Source of the DNA: Flavobacteriaceae bacterium
GTDB taxonomy: Bacteria; Bacteroidota; Bacteroidia; Flavobacteriales; Flavobacteriaceae
Reading direction: 5' to 3'
Assembly: GCA_009886625.1 (NCBI GenBank)
Contig: QXZA01000011.1
Span: forward strand, 145,736-209,735
Length of the DNA stretch: 64,000 nt
A program made the translations under genes and the position numbers. The notes below the pieces were generated by a model that was not told the origin of the DNA, ran no database searches, and worked only from the letters and a program-made list of their open reading frames with translations. This document shows, one piece after another, positions 1 through 8,591 of the stretch; the first letter of the stretch is position 1; the number at the start of each line of letters is the position of its first letter.

Positions 1-125
1 TTTTTAATCGTACCATCAATATATCCCGGTACAACCTCAGACACTCCAATAACTCGTTGAAAAACAGCTTCAGTACACCAAAAGCAGCCCCCAGCTAAAA
101 ATATAGTTTTGATCAATTTTTTCAA
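1..125 (-). CDS. msrA: Peptide methionine sulfoxide reductase MsrA, N-terminal part
   Basis: The gene runs off the left edge of the window. The first 41 residues are readable and contain the MsrA signature [14 protein letters not shown], with the catalytic cysteine in GCFWC. MsrA reduces methionine-S-sulfoxide in oxidised proteins. There is no ATG upstream of the motif. A TTG at 123-125 followed by two lysine codons is the most natural start, and a perfect -7 promoter box lies 12 bases upstream of it. Another TTG at 114-116 is possible. There is no signal peptide in the visible part, so it is probably cytoplasmic. The family call is secure; the start is inferred. Confidence 0.85.
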   Translation of the reverse strand, partial: MKKLIKTIFLAGGCFWCTEAVFQRVIGVSEVVPGYIDGTIK

Positions 126-137
126 TAACTTGTTAAA

Positions 138-164
138 CAAAGATACAAAGTGATAGATGATTCA
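138..164 (-). promoter_or_regulatory. Promoter of msrA
   Basis: On the minus strand TATCTTTG (138-145) matches the Bacteroidota -7 consensus TAnnTTTG exactly. A TTTG lies 17 bases upstream of it, in the -33 position. The placement implies a very short leader and supports the TTG start of msrA. Confidence 0.55.
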
Positions 165-287
165 AACAAGTTTTGTCTGAAAAAAGGGGGTAAAACTTAA
201 TTAATTGCAAAATCTATTAAACAAATGCTTCATAATTCAAATCTAATTCTTGAGGAAAGACAAAAAAGAAGTAATTTAGAGTTGTCT

Positions 288-959
288 ATGGAACATTTAC
301 TAACGGTCAAACATATTTCAAAAAATTATGGTGAATTAAACGTTTTAACCGATGTAAGTTTATCGGTGGATACAAATGAAATCATCACCATCGTAGGTCC
401 TTCAGGTGCAGGAAAAACAACTCTTTTGCACATCTTAGGAACCTTAGACCGACCCAATAAAAATTCTCAAACTAAGGTTACAATCAATGAAACAGATACA
501 ACTCAACTCTCAGATAAAAACTTAGCTCAATTTAGGAATCAAAATATGGGATTCATTTTTCAATTTCATGAATTACTTCCTGAATTTACTGCATTGGAAA
601 ATGTATGTATTCCTTGTTGGCTAGGGGGGTCTTTTTCAAAGGAATCGCAAGATAAAGCACTAAAACTATTAAAGCGATTGGGTATTGCAGATCGTGCTTC
701 TCATAAACCTGGTGCCTTGTCTGGTGGAGAACAGCAACGTGTAGCCGTAGCAAGAGCGCTTATTAATAATCCGAAAATTATTTTTGCAGATGAACCTAGT
801 GGAAACCTAGATTCTGAAAATGCAGATCGTTTACATGATCTATTTTTTGAATTAAGAGACGAACTAGGCTGTAGTTTTGTCATAGTTACGCATAATAAAG
901 ATCTTGCGAAACGAGCCGACAGAACGATAAGTCTAAAAGATGGGAGAATTGAAGCGTGA
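288..959 (+). CDS. LolD-like ABC transporter ATP-binding protein
   Basis: This is a 223-residue ABC ATPase. Walker A GPSGAGKT is at about 38-45, the signature LSGGEQQR at about 144-151 and Walker B IIFADEP at about 164-170, followed by the SGNLDSE segment and a switch histidine in VTHN. The SGNLDSE and FQFHELLPEFTALENV segments are typical of the LolD/MacB class, which energises lipoprotein release or MacB-type export from the inner membrane. The permease partner is not in this window. The frame stays open back to 225, but homologues start where LLTVKHISKNYG begins, so ATG 288 is chosen. The 3' end overlaps the next gene's GTG start by four bases. Confidence 0.85.
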   Translation: MEHLLTVKHISKNYGELNVLTDVSLSVDTNEIITIVGPSGAGKTTLLHILGTLDRPNKNSQTKVTINETDTTQLSDKNLAQFRNQNMGFIFQFHELLPEFTALENVCIPCWLGGSFSKESQDKALKLLKRLGIADRASHKPGALSGGEQQRVAVARALINNPKIIFADEPSGNLDSENADRLHDLFFELRDELGCSFVIVTHNKDLAKRADRTISLKDGRIEA

Positions 960-1723
960 ATAAAAAAGAATTAAAATCCTTTTTGGATGATAAGGCAAGA
1001 GCTTTTGAATATCCTCAGTTTTTAAAGCAAGATCCCATCCAAATTCCACATCGCTTTAATAAAAAAGAAGACATTGAAATTGCAGGATTTTTAATAGCTA
1101 CTATTGCTTGGGGAAATCGTGTAAGTATAATTAAAAGTGGAAATTGCATGATGGATTTAATGGATAATGATCCTCACCACTTTGTAATGGAACATAATGA
1201 AGCTGATTTAAAGCCCCTAAAAAAGTTTGTTCACAGAACCTTTAATGGAATTGATTTTATTTATTTTATAAAAGCGTTACGAAACATTTACAGTTTTCAT
1301 AAAGGATTAGAAGCTGTCTTTTATCAAAAGGGCAACACTGCTACTATGTACGAAAACATTCATTTATTTAAAAAAACATTTTTCGAATTGGAACATGAAA
1401 AACGAACAGAAAAGCATGTCTCAGACCCTCTCAATGGATCAGCCGCCAAAAGACTAAACATGTACCTACGCTGGATGGTTCGTCCAGCAACTATGGGAGT
1501 AGATTTTGGGATTTGGAAGCAACTATCAACCGCTCAACTCTCCTGCCCTCTTGATGTTCATAGTGGAAACGTAGCACGAAGTTTGGGGATATTAAAACGA
1601 AAACAAAATGATCAAAAAGCACTGATAGAGTTGGATACCGCTTTGCGAAAATTTGATCCATTAGACCCCGTAAAATACGATTTTGCTCTATTCGGCTTGG
1701 GTGTTTATGAAGGCTTCAAATAG
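956..1723 (+). CDS. TIGR02757 (DUF2400) family protein
   Basis: A 255-residue protein matching the TIGR02757 family, with the characteristic IAGFLIATIAWGNR segment near residue 45 and the CPLDVHSGNVARSLGIL segment near residue 200. The second resembles the helical DNA-glycosylase-like core described for the family, but the biochemical role is unknown to me. It starts with GTG, overlapping the TGA of the upstream ABC ATPase gene, so the two are probably translationally coupled. There is no signal peptide or membrane segment. Confidence 0.75.
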   Translation: MNKKELKSFLDDKARAFEYPQFLKQDPIQIPHRFNKKEDIEIAGFLIATIAWGNRVSIIKSGNCMMDLMDNDPHHFVMEHNEADLKPLKKFVHRTFNGIDFIYFIKALRNIYSFHKGLEAVFYQKGNTATMYENIHLFKKTFFELEHEKRTEKHVSDPLNGSAAKRLNMYLRWMVRPATMGVDFGIWKQLSTAQLSCPLDVHSGNVARSLGILKRKQNDQKALIELDTALRKFDPLDPVKYDFALFGLGVYEGFK

Positions 1724-1775
1724 ATTTCATTCATTTTTTTTATATTGTTAATTTGATTACAACTCTTCAACTTAA

Positions 1776-3002
1776 ATGTTTAAAAAAATTCTAACTCAAA
1801 CAGGTCCAGGGCCTTTAATTGCCGCTGCTTTCATCGGTCCAGGCACCATTACTCTATGTACCCTTGTTGGTGCACAATATGGATTGGAATTAATTTGGGC
1901 CATCTTGGTGGCTATAATTGCAGCTATAGTACTTCAAGGTATGGCTGTTCGATTAGGAATCATTGGTCAGAAGAGTATCACGCAAGCCATCGAAGAGGAA
2001 ATCAAAACTCCATGGCTAAAAACTGGCTTACTTGTTTTAATATTTTTAGCCATTATGATTGGTAATACAGCATATGAAGCTGGAAATATTAGTGGATCTG
2101 TCTTAGGCCTAGAAACTTTATTTGGAAAAAAATCACTAAATGCATTGGGTTTCAAAATAAATTTATTCTCCATGGGAATTGGGGTGATTTCTGCGAGTTT
2201 ACTATGGATAGGAAAATACAAAATCATAGAGCGAAGTTTGATAGTATTGGTGATTCTAATGAGCATTTCATTTTTAATCACTGCTATTGCAACCGGCCCT
2301 CCCATCATTGAAATTCTTAAAGGTCTTTTTAGTTTCTCCACTCCTCAGGGAAGTATTCTCAGTATCATTGGTTTGGTTGGAACAACAATTGTTCCTTATA
2401 ACCTGTTTCTTCATGCAGAATTGGTTAAAGAAAAATGGTCCAACACATCAGACCTTCCATATGCAATGAAAGATATGGTCATCGCACTTGTTTTGGGTGG
2501 AGTTATTTCAATGAGTGTGATCATTGCAGCGGCCTCCACTAAAGTTTTACATTTAGAAAGTGCCGCAGATCTTGCGATTGGTTTAAAGCCTTTATTTGGC
2601 TCTTTTGCAAAATATTTTCTCTCCTTTGGACTTTTTGCAGCAGGGATAACGAGTACAATCACTGCACCACTTGCAGCCGCATACGTAGTTTGTGGATGTA
2701 TGGGATGGAAAGCTGAGTTAAAAAGCTCAAAATTTAAACGTGTATGGGGAATCGTTATTCTTTTTGGAGTTATATTTTCGGCTACAGGACTGAAGTTGAT
2801 TTTTATTATACAATTTGCGCAAATCACCAATGGAATATTACTTCCTATTATTGCTGGAATTTTACTTTGGATCATGAATAATGGCTCTCTATTAGGTACG
2901 TCTAGAAACACATTACGTCAAAATATTTTAGGTGTTTTAATTGTTCTTATTTCTGTGTTCCTTAGCTTACGTAGTTTATGGTCAGTGTATCAAAGTTTTT
3001 AA
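1776..3002 (+). CDS. Nramp-like transporter without the metal ligands; candidate 5-oxoproline importer
   Basis: A 408-residue polytopic membrane protein with the Nramp fold signature. The TM1 motif that in metal transporters reads DPGN is here GPGT (21-24). The TM6 motif MPH is here VPY (206-208) within GTTIVPYNLFLHAELV. These positions hold the Asp, Asn and Met ligands of Mn/Fe transporters, so classical divalent-metal binding is unlikely. The gene lies directly upstream of pxpABC. Bacillus subtilis has an equivalent arrangement, with Nramp-related ycsG beside ycsF, kipI and kipA. I infer import of 5-oxoproline or a related compound. The stop is one base before the pxpA start. Confidence 0.8.
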   Translation: MFKKILTQTGPGPLIAAAFIGPGTITLCTLVGAQYGLELIWAILVAIIAAIVLQGMAVRLGIIGQKSITQAIEEEIKTPWLKTGLLVLIFLAIMIGNTAYEAGNISGSVLGLETLFGKKSLNALGFKINLFSMGIGVISASLLWIGKYKIIERSLIVLVILMSISFLITAIATGPPIIEILKGLFSFSTPQGSILSIIGLVGTTIVPYNLFLHAELVKEKWSNTSDLPYAMKDMVIALVLGGVISMSVIIAAASTKVLHLESAADLAIGLKPLFGSFAKYFLSFGLFAAGITSTITAPLAAAYVVCGCMGWKAELKSSKFKRVWGIVILFGVIFSATGLKLIFIIQFAQITNGILLPIIAGILLWIMNNGSLLGTSRNTLRQNILGVLIVLISVFLSLRSLWSVYQSF

Positions 3003-3003
3003 G

Positions 3004-3738
3004 ATGTATAAAGAAGTGTACAATATTAACGCAGATTTAGGCGAAGGATATGGAATAGAAAAAGCCATAATGCCTTATTTAAATTCTTGCAATATCGCAT
3101 GTGGTGGCCATAGTGGCGATTCGGATTCAATTAAAGAAGTTGTTGCGCTTGCAAAACAATATCATGTAAATATTGGTGCACATCCTTCTTATCCTGACAA
3201 AGAAAATTTTGGCAGAAAAACCATGGAATTGAGTAAAGATGAACTATCACAAAGCATACGGGATCAAATTCATCTACTCCTCTCTGTAGTCCAGAAAAGT
3301 GACTTGCATCATATCAAACCTCATGGAGCATTATATCATCGCTGTTCAAATGATAAAGAATTTGCAACAATCTTACTTGAAATAATGCATGACCTTTGCC
3401 CTCAAGCAAAAGTTTTTACATTACCCAACAGTCAAATGGACAAAATCGCGAAAGAATACGGAATAAAAGTATGGCGTGAAGCTTTCCTAGACAGAGCATA
3501 TCAAAAAAATGGACAACTCCTGCCTCGATCTCATGGAAACGCTATATTAAAAGACATCAACTCCATATACTATCAGTTTTATTCTTTGGTAAGGAATCAG
3601 AAAGTAAAGGCAATAGACAACTCCTTGATCGGGTTACAATCAGACACCTTATGTATTCATGGAGATCACCCTAATGCCGTAGAGAATTTAAAAACCATCC
3701 TCAATTTTTTTGAATTAAAAAAAGAACCTCTTGAATAA
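3004..3738 (+). CDS. pxpA: 5-oxoprolinase subunit A (LamB/YcsF family)
   Basis: A 244-residue LamB/YcsF protein. The conserved blocks are all visible: NADLGEGYG at the N-terminus, NIACGGHSGD, NIGAHPSYPD and HIKPHGALYH. PxpA, with PxpB and PxpC, forms the prokaryotic ATP-dependent 5-oxoprolinase that turns 5-oxoproline (pyroglutamate) into glutamate. ATG 3004 is chosen because the frame upstream (from 2941) lies inside the transporter gene. It overlaps pxpB by eight bases. Confidence 0.9.
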   Translation: MYKEVYNINADLGEGYGIEKAIMPYLNSCNIACGGHSGDSDSIKEVVALAKQYHVNIGAHPSYPDKENFGRKTMELSKDELSQSIRDQIHLLLSVVQKSDLHHIKPHGALYHRCSNDKEFATILLEIMHDLCPQAKVFTLPNSQMDKIAKEYGIKVWREAFLDRAYQKNGQLLPRSHGNAILKDINSIYYQFYSLVRNQKVKAIDNSLIGLQSDTLCIHGDHPNAVENLKTILNFFELKKEPLE

Positions 3739-4456
3739 CAAATTACCATTTACTTTCTTTCGTATGCATCCTAAGGTAATTCTTTTGGAATGGGAACAAG
3801 ACCCTAGTACTGAGACACTGAAAGAGCTGACCCATTTTAAGGCAAATATTTTAAAATATTCTATGGGAGTTTCACAAATTACTCTAGGATACTGTTCGCT
3901 TTTAGTTCAATGGAAAGAAGATATTATAAATTATAGTGATGCTAAAAAGAACCTTATAGCATTATATAGCAATCTAAGCATTAATTCAACTCCAGCAAAA
4001 ACAAAGCATTGGACTTTACCCGTATGTTATGAGGGAGAATTCGCCTTAGACCTAGCACATTTATCATCCGAATTAAAATTAAGCAAAGACACTATCATCG
4101 AATTGCACAGTAAAACGATCTATACTGTTTACTTTATTGGGTTTTTACCAGGTTTTCTTTATTTAGATGGACTTGATTCTAAATTGTTTTTTCCTAGAAA
4201 GAAAAATCCACGATTAGTCATTCCTAAAGGTGCAGTTGCGATCGGCGGAAAACAAACTGGAATTTATCCAAATGAAAGTCCTGGGGGTTGGCACATTATT
4301 GGAAATACTCCTATTTCATTATTCAACACTAAAAACGAAACGCCCTGTTTTGCCAAATCGGGAGATACGCTCTCTTTTTATGCTGTTGATGAAGCAGAAT
4401 ATCAAAAAATACAGTGTGTTAACAATCCTAAGGCCTATTTAACTAAAGTCAAATGA
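3731..4456 (+). CDS. pxpB: 5-oxoprolinase subunit B (KipI/allophanate hydrolase subunit 1 family)
   Basis: A 241-residue KipI-type protein with VCYEGEFALDLAHLS near 107 and the hallmark GFLPGFLYLDGLD followed by PRLVIPKGAVAIGGKQTGIYP. The start is TTG, overlapping the end of pxpA. The first ATG (3764) would remove the beta strand before VILLEWEQ that homologues retain, so TTG is preferred. It acts with PxpA and PxpC in 5-oxoproline hydrolysis. It overlaps pxpC by four bases (ATGA). Confidence 0.88.
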   Translation: MNNKLPFTFFRMHPKVILLEWEQDPSTETLKELTHFKANILKYSMGVSQITLGYCSLLVQWKEDIINYSDAKKNLIALYSNLSINSTPAKTKHWTLPVCYEGEFALDLAHLSSELKLSKDTIIELHSKTIYTVYFIGFLPGFLYLDGLDSKLFFPRKKNPRLVIPKGAVAIGGKQTGIYPNESPGGWHIIGNTPISLFNTKNETPCFAKSGDTLSFYAVDEAEYQKIQCVNNPKAYLTKVK

Positions 4457-5298
4457 TAGAGATTCTTAAGCAAGGGTGGCATACTACAATTCAAGATTTA
4501 GGCCGTTTAGGTTCTCAGTCTTTTGGAGTCCCTATTTCCGGAGCAATGGACTTGAATGCTTTTCAATGGGCAAACAAATTATTGAACAACAACTCTAGTG
4601 CTGCTTGCCTAGAAATGACTAGTAAAGGTCCTGAATTAAAATTTCATGAACCTAGCTTTATTGCTTTTACTGGCGCCATAATGCAAGCTTTTCTCAATTC
4701 AAAACCAGTAAAAATGTATAAACCTATTGAAGTGAAGAAAGGAGATGTTTTAAAATTTTCGTCTGTGACTTTAGGATGCAGAACCTACATGGCAATACTT
4801 GGTGGATTTCAGTCCGAAAAAGTATTGGGATGCAGGAGTCAATATAAAGGAGTAACCCTAGAGGATCGTATTGTAAAAGAAAATTTACTTCTTTTTAATA
4901 GGAATGCATTTACTCAAAAAGGTGCTAGAGTAAAAACAAAAACTACTGATTATAAAGATGTGAATTTAAAAGTTTATCAAGGACCAGAATATCATCTTTT
5001 GAATTCTCATTCTCAAAATGAATTTAAAACAAAACAGTTTACTATAAGTCCAAGTAATAATAGAATGGGGTATCGTCTAAACGAAAAAATATTGCAACAA
5101 CTTCCTGAAATTTGGACTGCACCCACCCTTCCAGGTACAGTACAGCTCACTCCAGATGGGACTTTAATTATCCTAATGCGAGATGCACAAGTTACTGGTG
5201 GATATTCAAGGATTCTTCAATTAAGTGACAATGCTCTAAATTTATTAGCTCAAAAATCCACCAAGGATGTTATTAAGTTTGAGCTAATAACACTTTAA
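4453..5298 (+). CDS. pxpC: 5-oxoprolinase subunit C (KipA/biotin-dependent carboxyltransferase family)
   Basis: A 281-residue KipA/allophanate hydrolase subunit 2 family protein. It has the GWHTTIQDLGRLG opening, FGVPISGAMD, and the late block SNRMGYRLN followed by TPDGTLIILMRDAQVTGGY. It is the last gene of the transporter-pxpA-pxpB-pxpC unit, all overlapping or nearly so, which implies one transcript. The family name mentions biotin, but PxpC works with PxpA and PxpB in 5-oxoprolinase. Confidence 0.88.
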   Translation: MIEILKQGWHTTIQDLGRLGSQSFGVPISGAMDLNAFQWANKLLNNNSSAACLEMTSKGPELKFHEPSFIAFTGAIMQAFLNSKPVKMYKPIEVKKGDVLKFSSVTLGCRTYMAILGGFQSEKVLGCRSQYKGVTLEDRIVKENLLLFNRNAFTQKGARVKTKTTDYKDVNLKVYQGPEYHLLNSHSQNEFKTKQFTISPSNNRMGYRLNEKILQQLPEIWTAPTLPGTVQLTPDGTLIILMRDAQVTGGYSRILQLSDNALNLLAQKSTKDVIKFELITL

Positions 5299-5344
5299 GA
5301 GTAAGTCTTTCATTAAGGGACTCTCTTTATACAAAATTCTTTCT

Positions 5345-5352
5345 TATTTTTG
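5345..5352 (+). promoter_or_regulatory. -7 promoter element of the dihydroorotase-like gene
   Basis: TATTTTTG matches TAnnTTTG exactly, 16 bases before ATG 5369. It starts a new transcription unit after pxpC and argues against the TTG start at 5354. I see no good -33 TTG. Confidence 0.5.
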
Positions 5353-5368
5353 TTTGGATTTACAGCAA

Positions 5369-6622
5369 ATGAAGATACTTCTTAAAAATGCTACTCTGCT
5401 TCACGAAAAGAGTCCTTTTCACAACCAAAAAAAGGACATTTTAATAGTTGAAGGGATACTTACTCAAATTGAGGATTCTATTGAAATTAATGTTGATAAA
5501 GTCGTTGACTTGAAAAACCTGCATGTCTCATCTGGTTGGTTTGATCCAAATATCTCTTTTGGTGAACCAGGTTTTGAAGAACGTGAGACTCTGGAAAACG
5601 GATTGCAAACAGCAGCAAAAAGTGGATTCACACATATTGTTTTAAACCCTGACACAGATCCAATAATAGATAGTCATGCTGATGTAAGTCACCTAAAAAA
5701 GAGTGCTTCTCATTACACGACAGCATTACACATAAGTAGTGTGCTTTCTCATGGAGGTGAAGGGAAACAAATGGCATCACTCTATGACCTTCAAAAAGCT
5801 GGTGCAGTAGTCTTTGGGGATTATAAAAAAGCGTATGTCAATCCTAATTTATTGCGAATTGCTTTAGATTATTCTCAGAGTTTTGATGGATTAATTCAAG
5901 CTTACCCTATGGATGATTCCCTTGGTAATAAGGGACATATGAATGAAGGATTAATAAGTACTAATCTGGGTTTAAAAGGAATTCCTAATGTTGCAGAGAC
6001 GGCCACATTAGCACGAGATTTACAATTACTTGAATACACTAAAGGAAAAATGCATATCCCATTTATTTCTTGTGCTACGAGTGTTGAATTAATTAGAGCC
6101 GCAAAAAAGAAAGGCTTAAACCTAAGTTGTGGTGTTGGAATTCCACATTTGATCTATACAGAAGAGAATTTATTGGAGTTCAATTCCGATTTCAAAATAG
6201 TTCCACCATTAAGAACCTCTATTGACCAACGTGCATTAAGAGAAGGGCTACTTGATGGAACTATCGATATGGTGAGTAGTATGCACCAACCTGTGAATCC
6301 TGAACTCAAAAACTTAGAATTCGTCAATGCACAGGATGGTAGCATTGGACTAGAAGCGGCCTTTGTAGTGTTGCAAAATTATTTTCCTTTAGAAAAGGTT
6401 ATTTCTTTTTTGACTCGGGGAAAGGCACGATTTAACATTGTTAATACCCCATTCGAATTGGGTTCAAAAGTAGACTTCAGTCTCTTTAATCCTGGTGGTT
6501 TTTCCGAGTTTTCAAAAGAGCATATTCATTCAACCTCCAAAAACTGCATGTATATAGGAACTTCTATAAAAGGAAGCGTTTACGGATGTATTCGTGGTTC
6601 ACATTTTCAATTGAATTCTTAA
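5369..6622 (+). CDS. Dihydroorotase homologue lacking catalytic residues
   Basis: A 417-residue cyclic amidohydrolase-like protein aligned by eye to dihydroorotase. The family's metal motif DxHxH is here D59-P-N61-I-S63, so both histidines are replaced, while the following GEPGFEERE is intact. The later segment that carries the catalytic Asp (usually TDHAPH) reads SSMHQPV, with Met305 at the Asp position. The protein keeps the fold-defining segments HIPFIS and PPLRT but should be inactive as a zinc amidohydrolase. In other bacteria such non-catalytic PyrC-like proteins can partner aspartate transcarbamoylase. That role here is inference, since pyrB is not in view. Confidence 0.75.
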   Translation: MKILLKNATLLHEKSPFHNQKKDILIVEGILTQIEDSIEINVDKVVDLKNLHVSSGWFDPNISFGEPGFEERETLENGLQTAAKSGFTHIVLNPDTDPIIDSHADVSHLKKSASHYTTALHISSVLSHGGEGKQMASLYDLQKAGAVVFGDYKKAYVNPNLLRIALDYSQSFDGLIQAYPMDDSLGNKGHMNEGLISTNLGLKGIPNVAETATLARDLQLLEYTKGKMHIPFISCATSVELIRAAKKKGLNLSCGVGIPHLIYTEENLLEFNSDFKIVPPLRTSIDQRALREGLLDGTIDMVSSMHQPVNPELKNLEFVNAQDGSIGLEAAFVVLQNYFPLEKVISFLTRGKARFNIVNTPFELGSKVDFSLFNPGGFSEFSKEHIHSTSKNCMYIGTSIKGSVYGCIRGSHFQLNS

Positions 6623-6630
6623 AAAAAATT

Positions 6631-7260
6631 ATGCTAGACTACCAAATTCGATCTGCTCAAGGAAAAGCAGAAAAAAATCCTACAATTATTTTAATTCATG
6701 GATATGGAAGTAATGCCGAAGATCTTTTTTCATTTGCACCTTACTTACCAAAATCACATACAATAATTGCACTTCAAGCACCCCTTTCTATGGGTTACAG
6801 AAGTTATGCCTGGTACCCATTGGGAATGAATCAAACAGGTACTGTAACTTCAGATGTAGATCAGGCTTGGAAGGTAGTTGATCTCTTGCTTGAAAATATT
6901 GAAGCCCTATCAGAAGAGCATGCATTAGATCCAGACGATATTAGTTTGTTTGGATTTAGTCAAGGGGCCATTTTGAGTTGGGCTCTAGCCTTTAAATATC
7001 CAGAAAAAGTTAGACGTATTATTGCGCTAAGTGGTTTAATTCACGAAAGTGTGCCCATGGAGAAGAAACCGGAATTTCTAGCTTATGCAGCTCATGGAAT
7101 AGAAGATACAGTCATCAGAATTGATCAGGCAAGAGAATATATACTTCCCTTAAGTCAGAAATATGAGGAAATTGAATATCACGAATTCAATGATGGTCAT
7201 ACGGTTTCTCATGAAAACTTTACCGCTTTGATGGAATGGATTATCAAAACAAATTTATGA
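6631..7260 (+). CDS. Alpha/beta hydrolase, phospholipase/carboxylesterase type
   Basis: A 209-residue serine hydrolase of the carboxylesterase/acyl-protein-thioesterase type. The nucleophile elbow GFSQGA carries Ser110, the oxyanion region is HGYGSN, the acid is probably the Asp in GIEDTV, and the base is the His in NDGHTVS. There is no signal peptide, so it is cytoplasmic. The frame extends upstream to 6586 inside the previous gene, but ATG 6631 gives the normal family N-terminus. It starts eight bases after the dihydroorotase-like gene and ends six bases into the convergent gene. The natural substrate is unknown. Confidence 0.82.
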   Translation: MLDYQIRSAQGKAEKNPTIILIHGYGSNAEDLFSFAPYLPKSHTIIALQAPLSMGYRSYAWYPLGMNQTGTVTSDVDQAWKVVDLLLENIEALSEEHALDPDDISLFGFSQGAILSWALAFKYPEKVRRIIALSGLIHESVPMEKKPEFLAYAAHGIEDTVIRIDQAREYILPLSQKYEEIEYHEFNDGHTVSHENFTALMEWIIKTNL

Positions 7261-7743
7261 TGGACTTAAAAAGTGCGTAATATTTTTAAACTGAATGAAA
7301 TTGTCTGACTTTACAATGTATTCAAGCAAAGCTTGCCCTTCCATTTCATTACTTTTAAAGCCTATCAAGATCCATTGTTGATTTATAACTTTTATTTGGT
7401 CAATAAGGAATACGCCTTTTTTAGAGACTTCAGGAATTATTTTTTCCAATCCCCCGTTTGTATTCAACACCCTTATTGTATTCTTAAGTTGCTTCTCCAG
7501 ATCTAGCAAATTATCAGCAGTTTGGCCTTCCATCTTGTTGGATTCTTTAACTAATGAAAAATAAGCATTAGTCGCTCTGTATTCATTTAAGACTTTAATA
7601 GAATCCTTTAATTTGATATAAGTCTGGTTTTGCTTTTGAATCAAATCATCTTGATAATTCAACACCTTATTTGTGTTGAATATTTGAAAAAATAGTATGA
7701 TACAAACAAAGAGAAAGAGGTAAAAAACAATTTTAAATTTCAT
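7255..7743 (-). CDS. Hypothetical membrane-anchored protein
   Basis: A 162-residue protein I do not recognise. It has one hydrophobic N-terminal helix (about 4-21) followed by a predicted extracytoplasmic helical region with coiled-coil character (about 30-95), then a mixed C-terminal part. It lies seven bases downstream of the metallo-hydrolase gene and is probably co-transcribed with it. It has no catalytic motif and no lipobox. Confidence 0.6.
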   Translation of the reverse strand: MKFKIVFYLFLFVCIILFFQIFNTNKVLNYQDDLIQKQNQTYIKLKDSIKVLNEYRATNAYFSLVKESNKMEGQTADNLLDLEKQLKNTIRVLNTNGGLEKIIPEVSKKGVFLIDQIKVINQQWILIGFKSNEMEGQALLEYIVKSDNFIQFKNITHFLSPS

Positions 7744-7750
7744 AAACTGG

Positions 7751-8515
7751 TTATTCAGAAGTTATGGTTAAAGTATCATAGGCTAAAAAAATATTTGATG
7801 GAAGCACTTTACTTACCTCATCGTGAAAGCCCATTAGATGGCTTATATGGGTTAGGTAGCAGCGTTTAGGTGCAATCTTTTGAATCATAGTAATTGCTTC
7901 TTCTAAATTGAGGTGACTGGGATGAGATTCAATTCGAAGTGCACTTAAAATCAAAACATCTAAATCCTTCAGTTTTATAAGTTCAGATTCAAAAATTGTT
8001 TTGACATCTGTCAAATAGGCGAAATTATCAATACGATATCCTAGTACGGGCAATTGATTATGCAAAACTTCGATAGGGGTTATTATTTTTGAGTTAAATG
8101 TAAATGGTGCCTTGATTTCGTTAATTGAAACAGAGGGAGCACCAGGATACTTATTTTTATTTGAAAACACATAGTCAAAACGTTTAGCAAGATTATCTAA
8201 AACGCGTTTACTCGCATATACTGGAATATCTCCTTGTTTGAAGAAAAAGGGCCGGATATCATCAATTCCAGCAGTGTGATCTGCATGTTCATGTGTAAAC
8301 AATATGGCGTCTAAAGTTTTACAATTGACCCTCAACATTTGTTGCCTGAAATCAGGACCACAATCAACTACTAAATTCAAATCATTCCATTGAATCAAAA
8401 TGGACACTCGTAAACGTTTATCTTTAGGATTTGAACTTAGACAAACAGGGTGTTTACTCCCAATTACTGGAATCCCCTGAGAGGTACCTGTTCCTAAAAA
8501 ATGAATTTTGAGCAT
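7751..8515 (-). CDS. Metallo-beta-lactamase-fold hydrolase, PhnP-like
   Basis: A 254-residue metallo-beta-lactamase-fold protein. It opens with the GTGTSQGIP segment and carries the zinc motif HEHADH at 75-80. A further metal Asp lies in AYLTDVK, and HPSH and YLTHISH supply late histidines. The layout resembles PhnP and other small phosphodiesterase members of the fold. The frequent annotation in flavobacteria is simply MBL fold hydrolase, and the substrate is not known. It has its own -7 box just upstream. Confidence 0.82.
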   Translation of the reverse strand: MLKIHFLGTGTSQGIPVIGSKHPVCLSSNPKDKRLRVSILIQWNDLNLVVDCGPDFRQQMLRVNCKTLDAILFTHEHADHTAGIDDIRPFFFKQGDIPVYASKRVLDNLAKRFDYVFSNKNKYPGAPSVSINEIKAPFTFNSKIITPIEVLHNQLPVLGYRIDNFAYLTDVKTIFESELIKLKDLDVLILSALRIESHPSHLNLEEAITMIQKIAPKRCYLTHISHLMGFHDEVSKVLPSNIFLAYDTLTITSE

Positions 8516-8523
8516 AGTGAAAA

Positions 8524-8531
8524 CAAAGGTA
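8524..8531 (-). promoter_or_regulatory. -7 promoter element of the MBL-fold hydrolase gene
   Basis: On the minus strand TACCTTTG matches TAnnTTTG exactly and ends nine bases before the ATG, so the leader would be only a few bases long. I see no clear -33 TTG. Confidence 0.45.
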
Positions 8532-8535
8532 GATA

Positions 8536-8570
8536 TTTGCTTTTATATAGAGAGGAACTTTGTATTTTTG
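8536..8570 (+). promoter_or_regulatory. Promoter of the 476-residue conserved gene
   Basis: TATTTTTG (8563-8570) is an exact TAnnTTTG. A TTTG at 8536-8539 lies 23 bases upstream, within the range seen for the -33 element. The ATG follows 21 bases after the -7 box. This promoter is divergent from that of the MBL-fold gene. Confidence 0.55.
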
Positions 8571-8591
8571 AAGGAATGAATTCTATATCTT

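Noticed and set aside
2411..2911. Open frame of 166 codons on the minus strand inside the Nramp-like gene
   Set aside because: Fully antisense to a clear membrane protein gene; its composition mirrors the helices on the other strand and no motif is seen.
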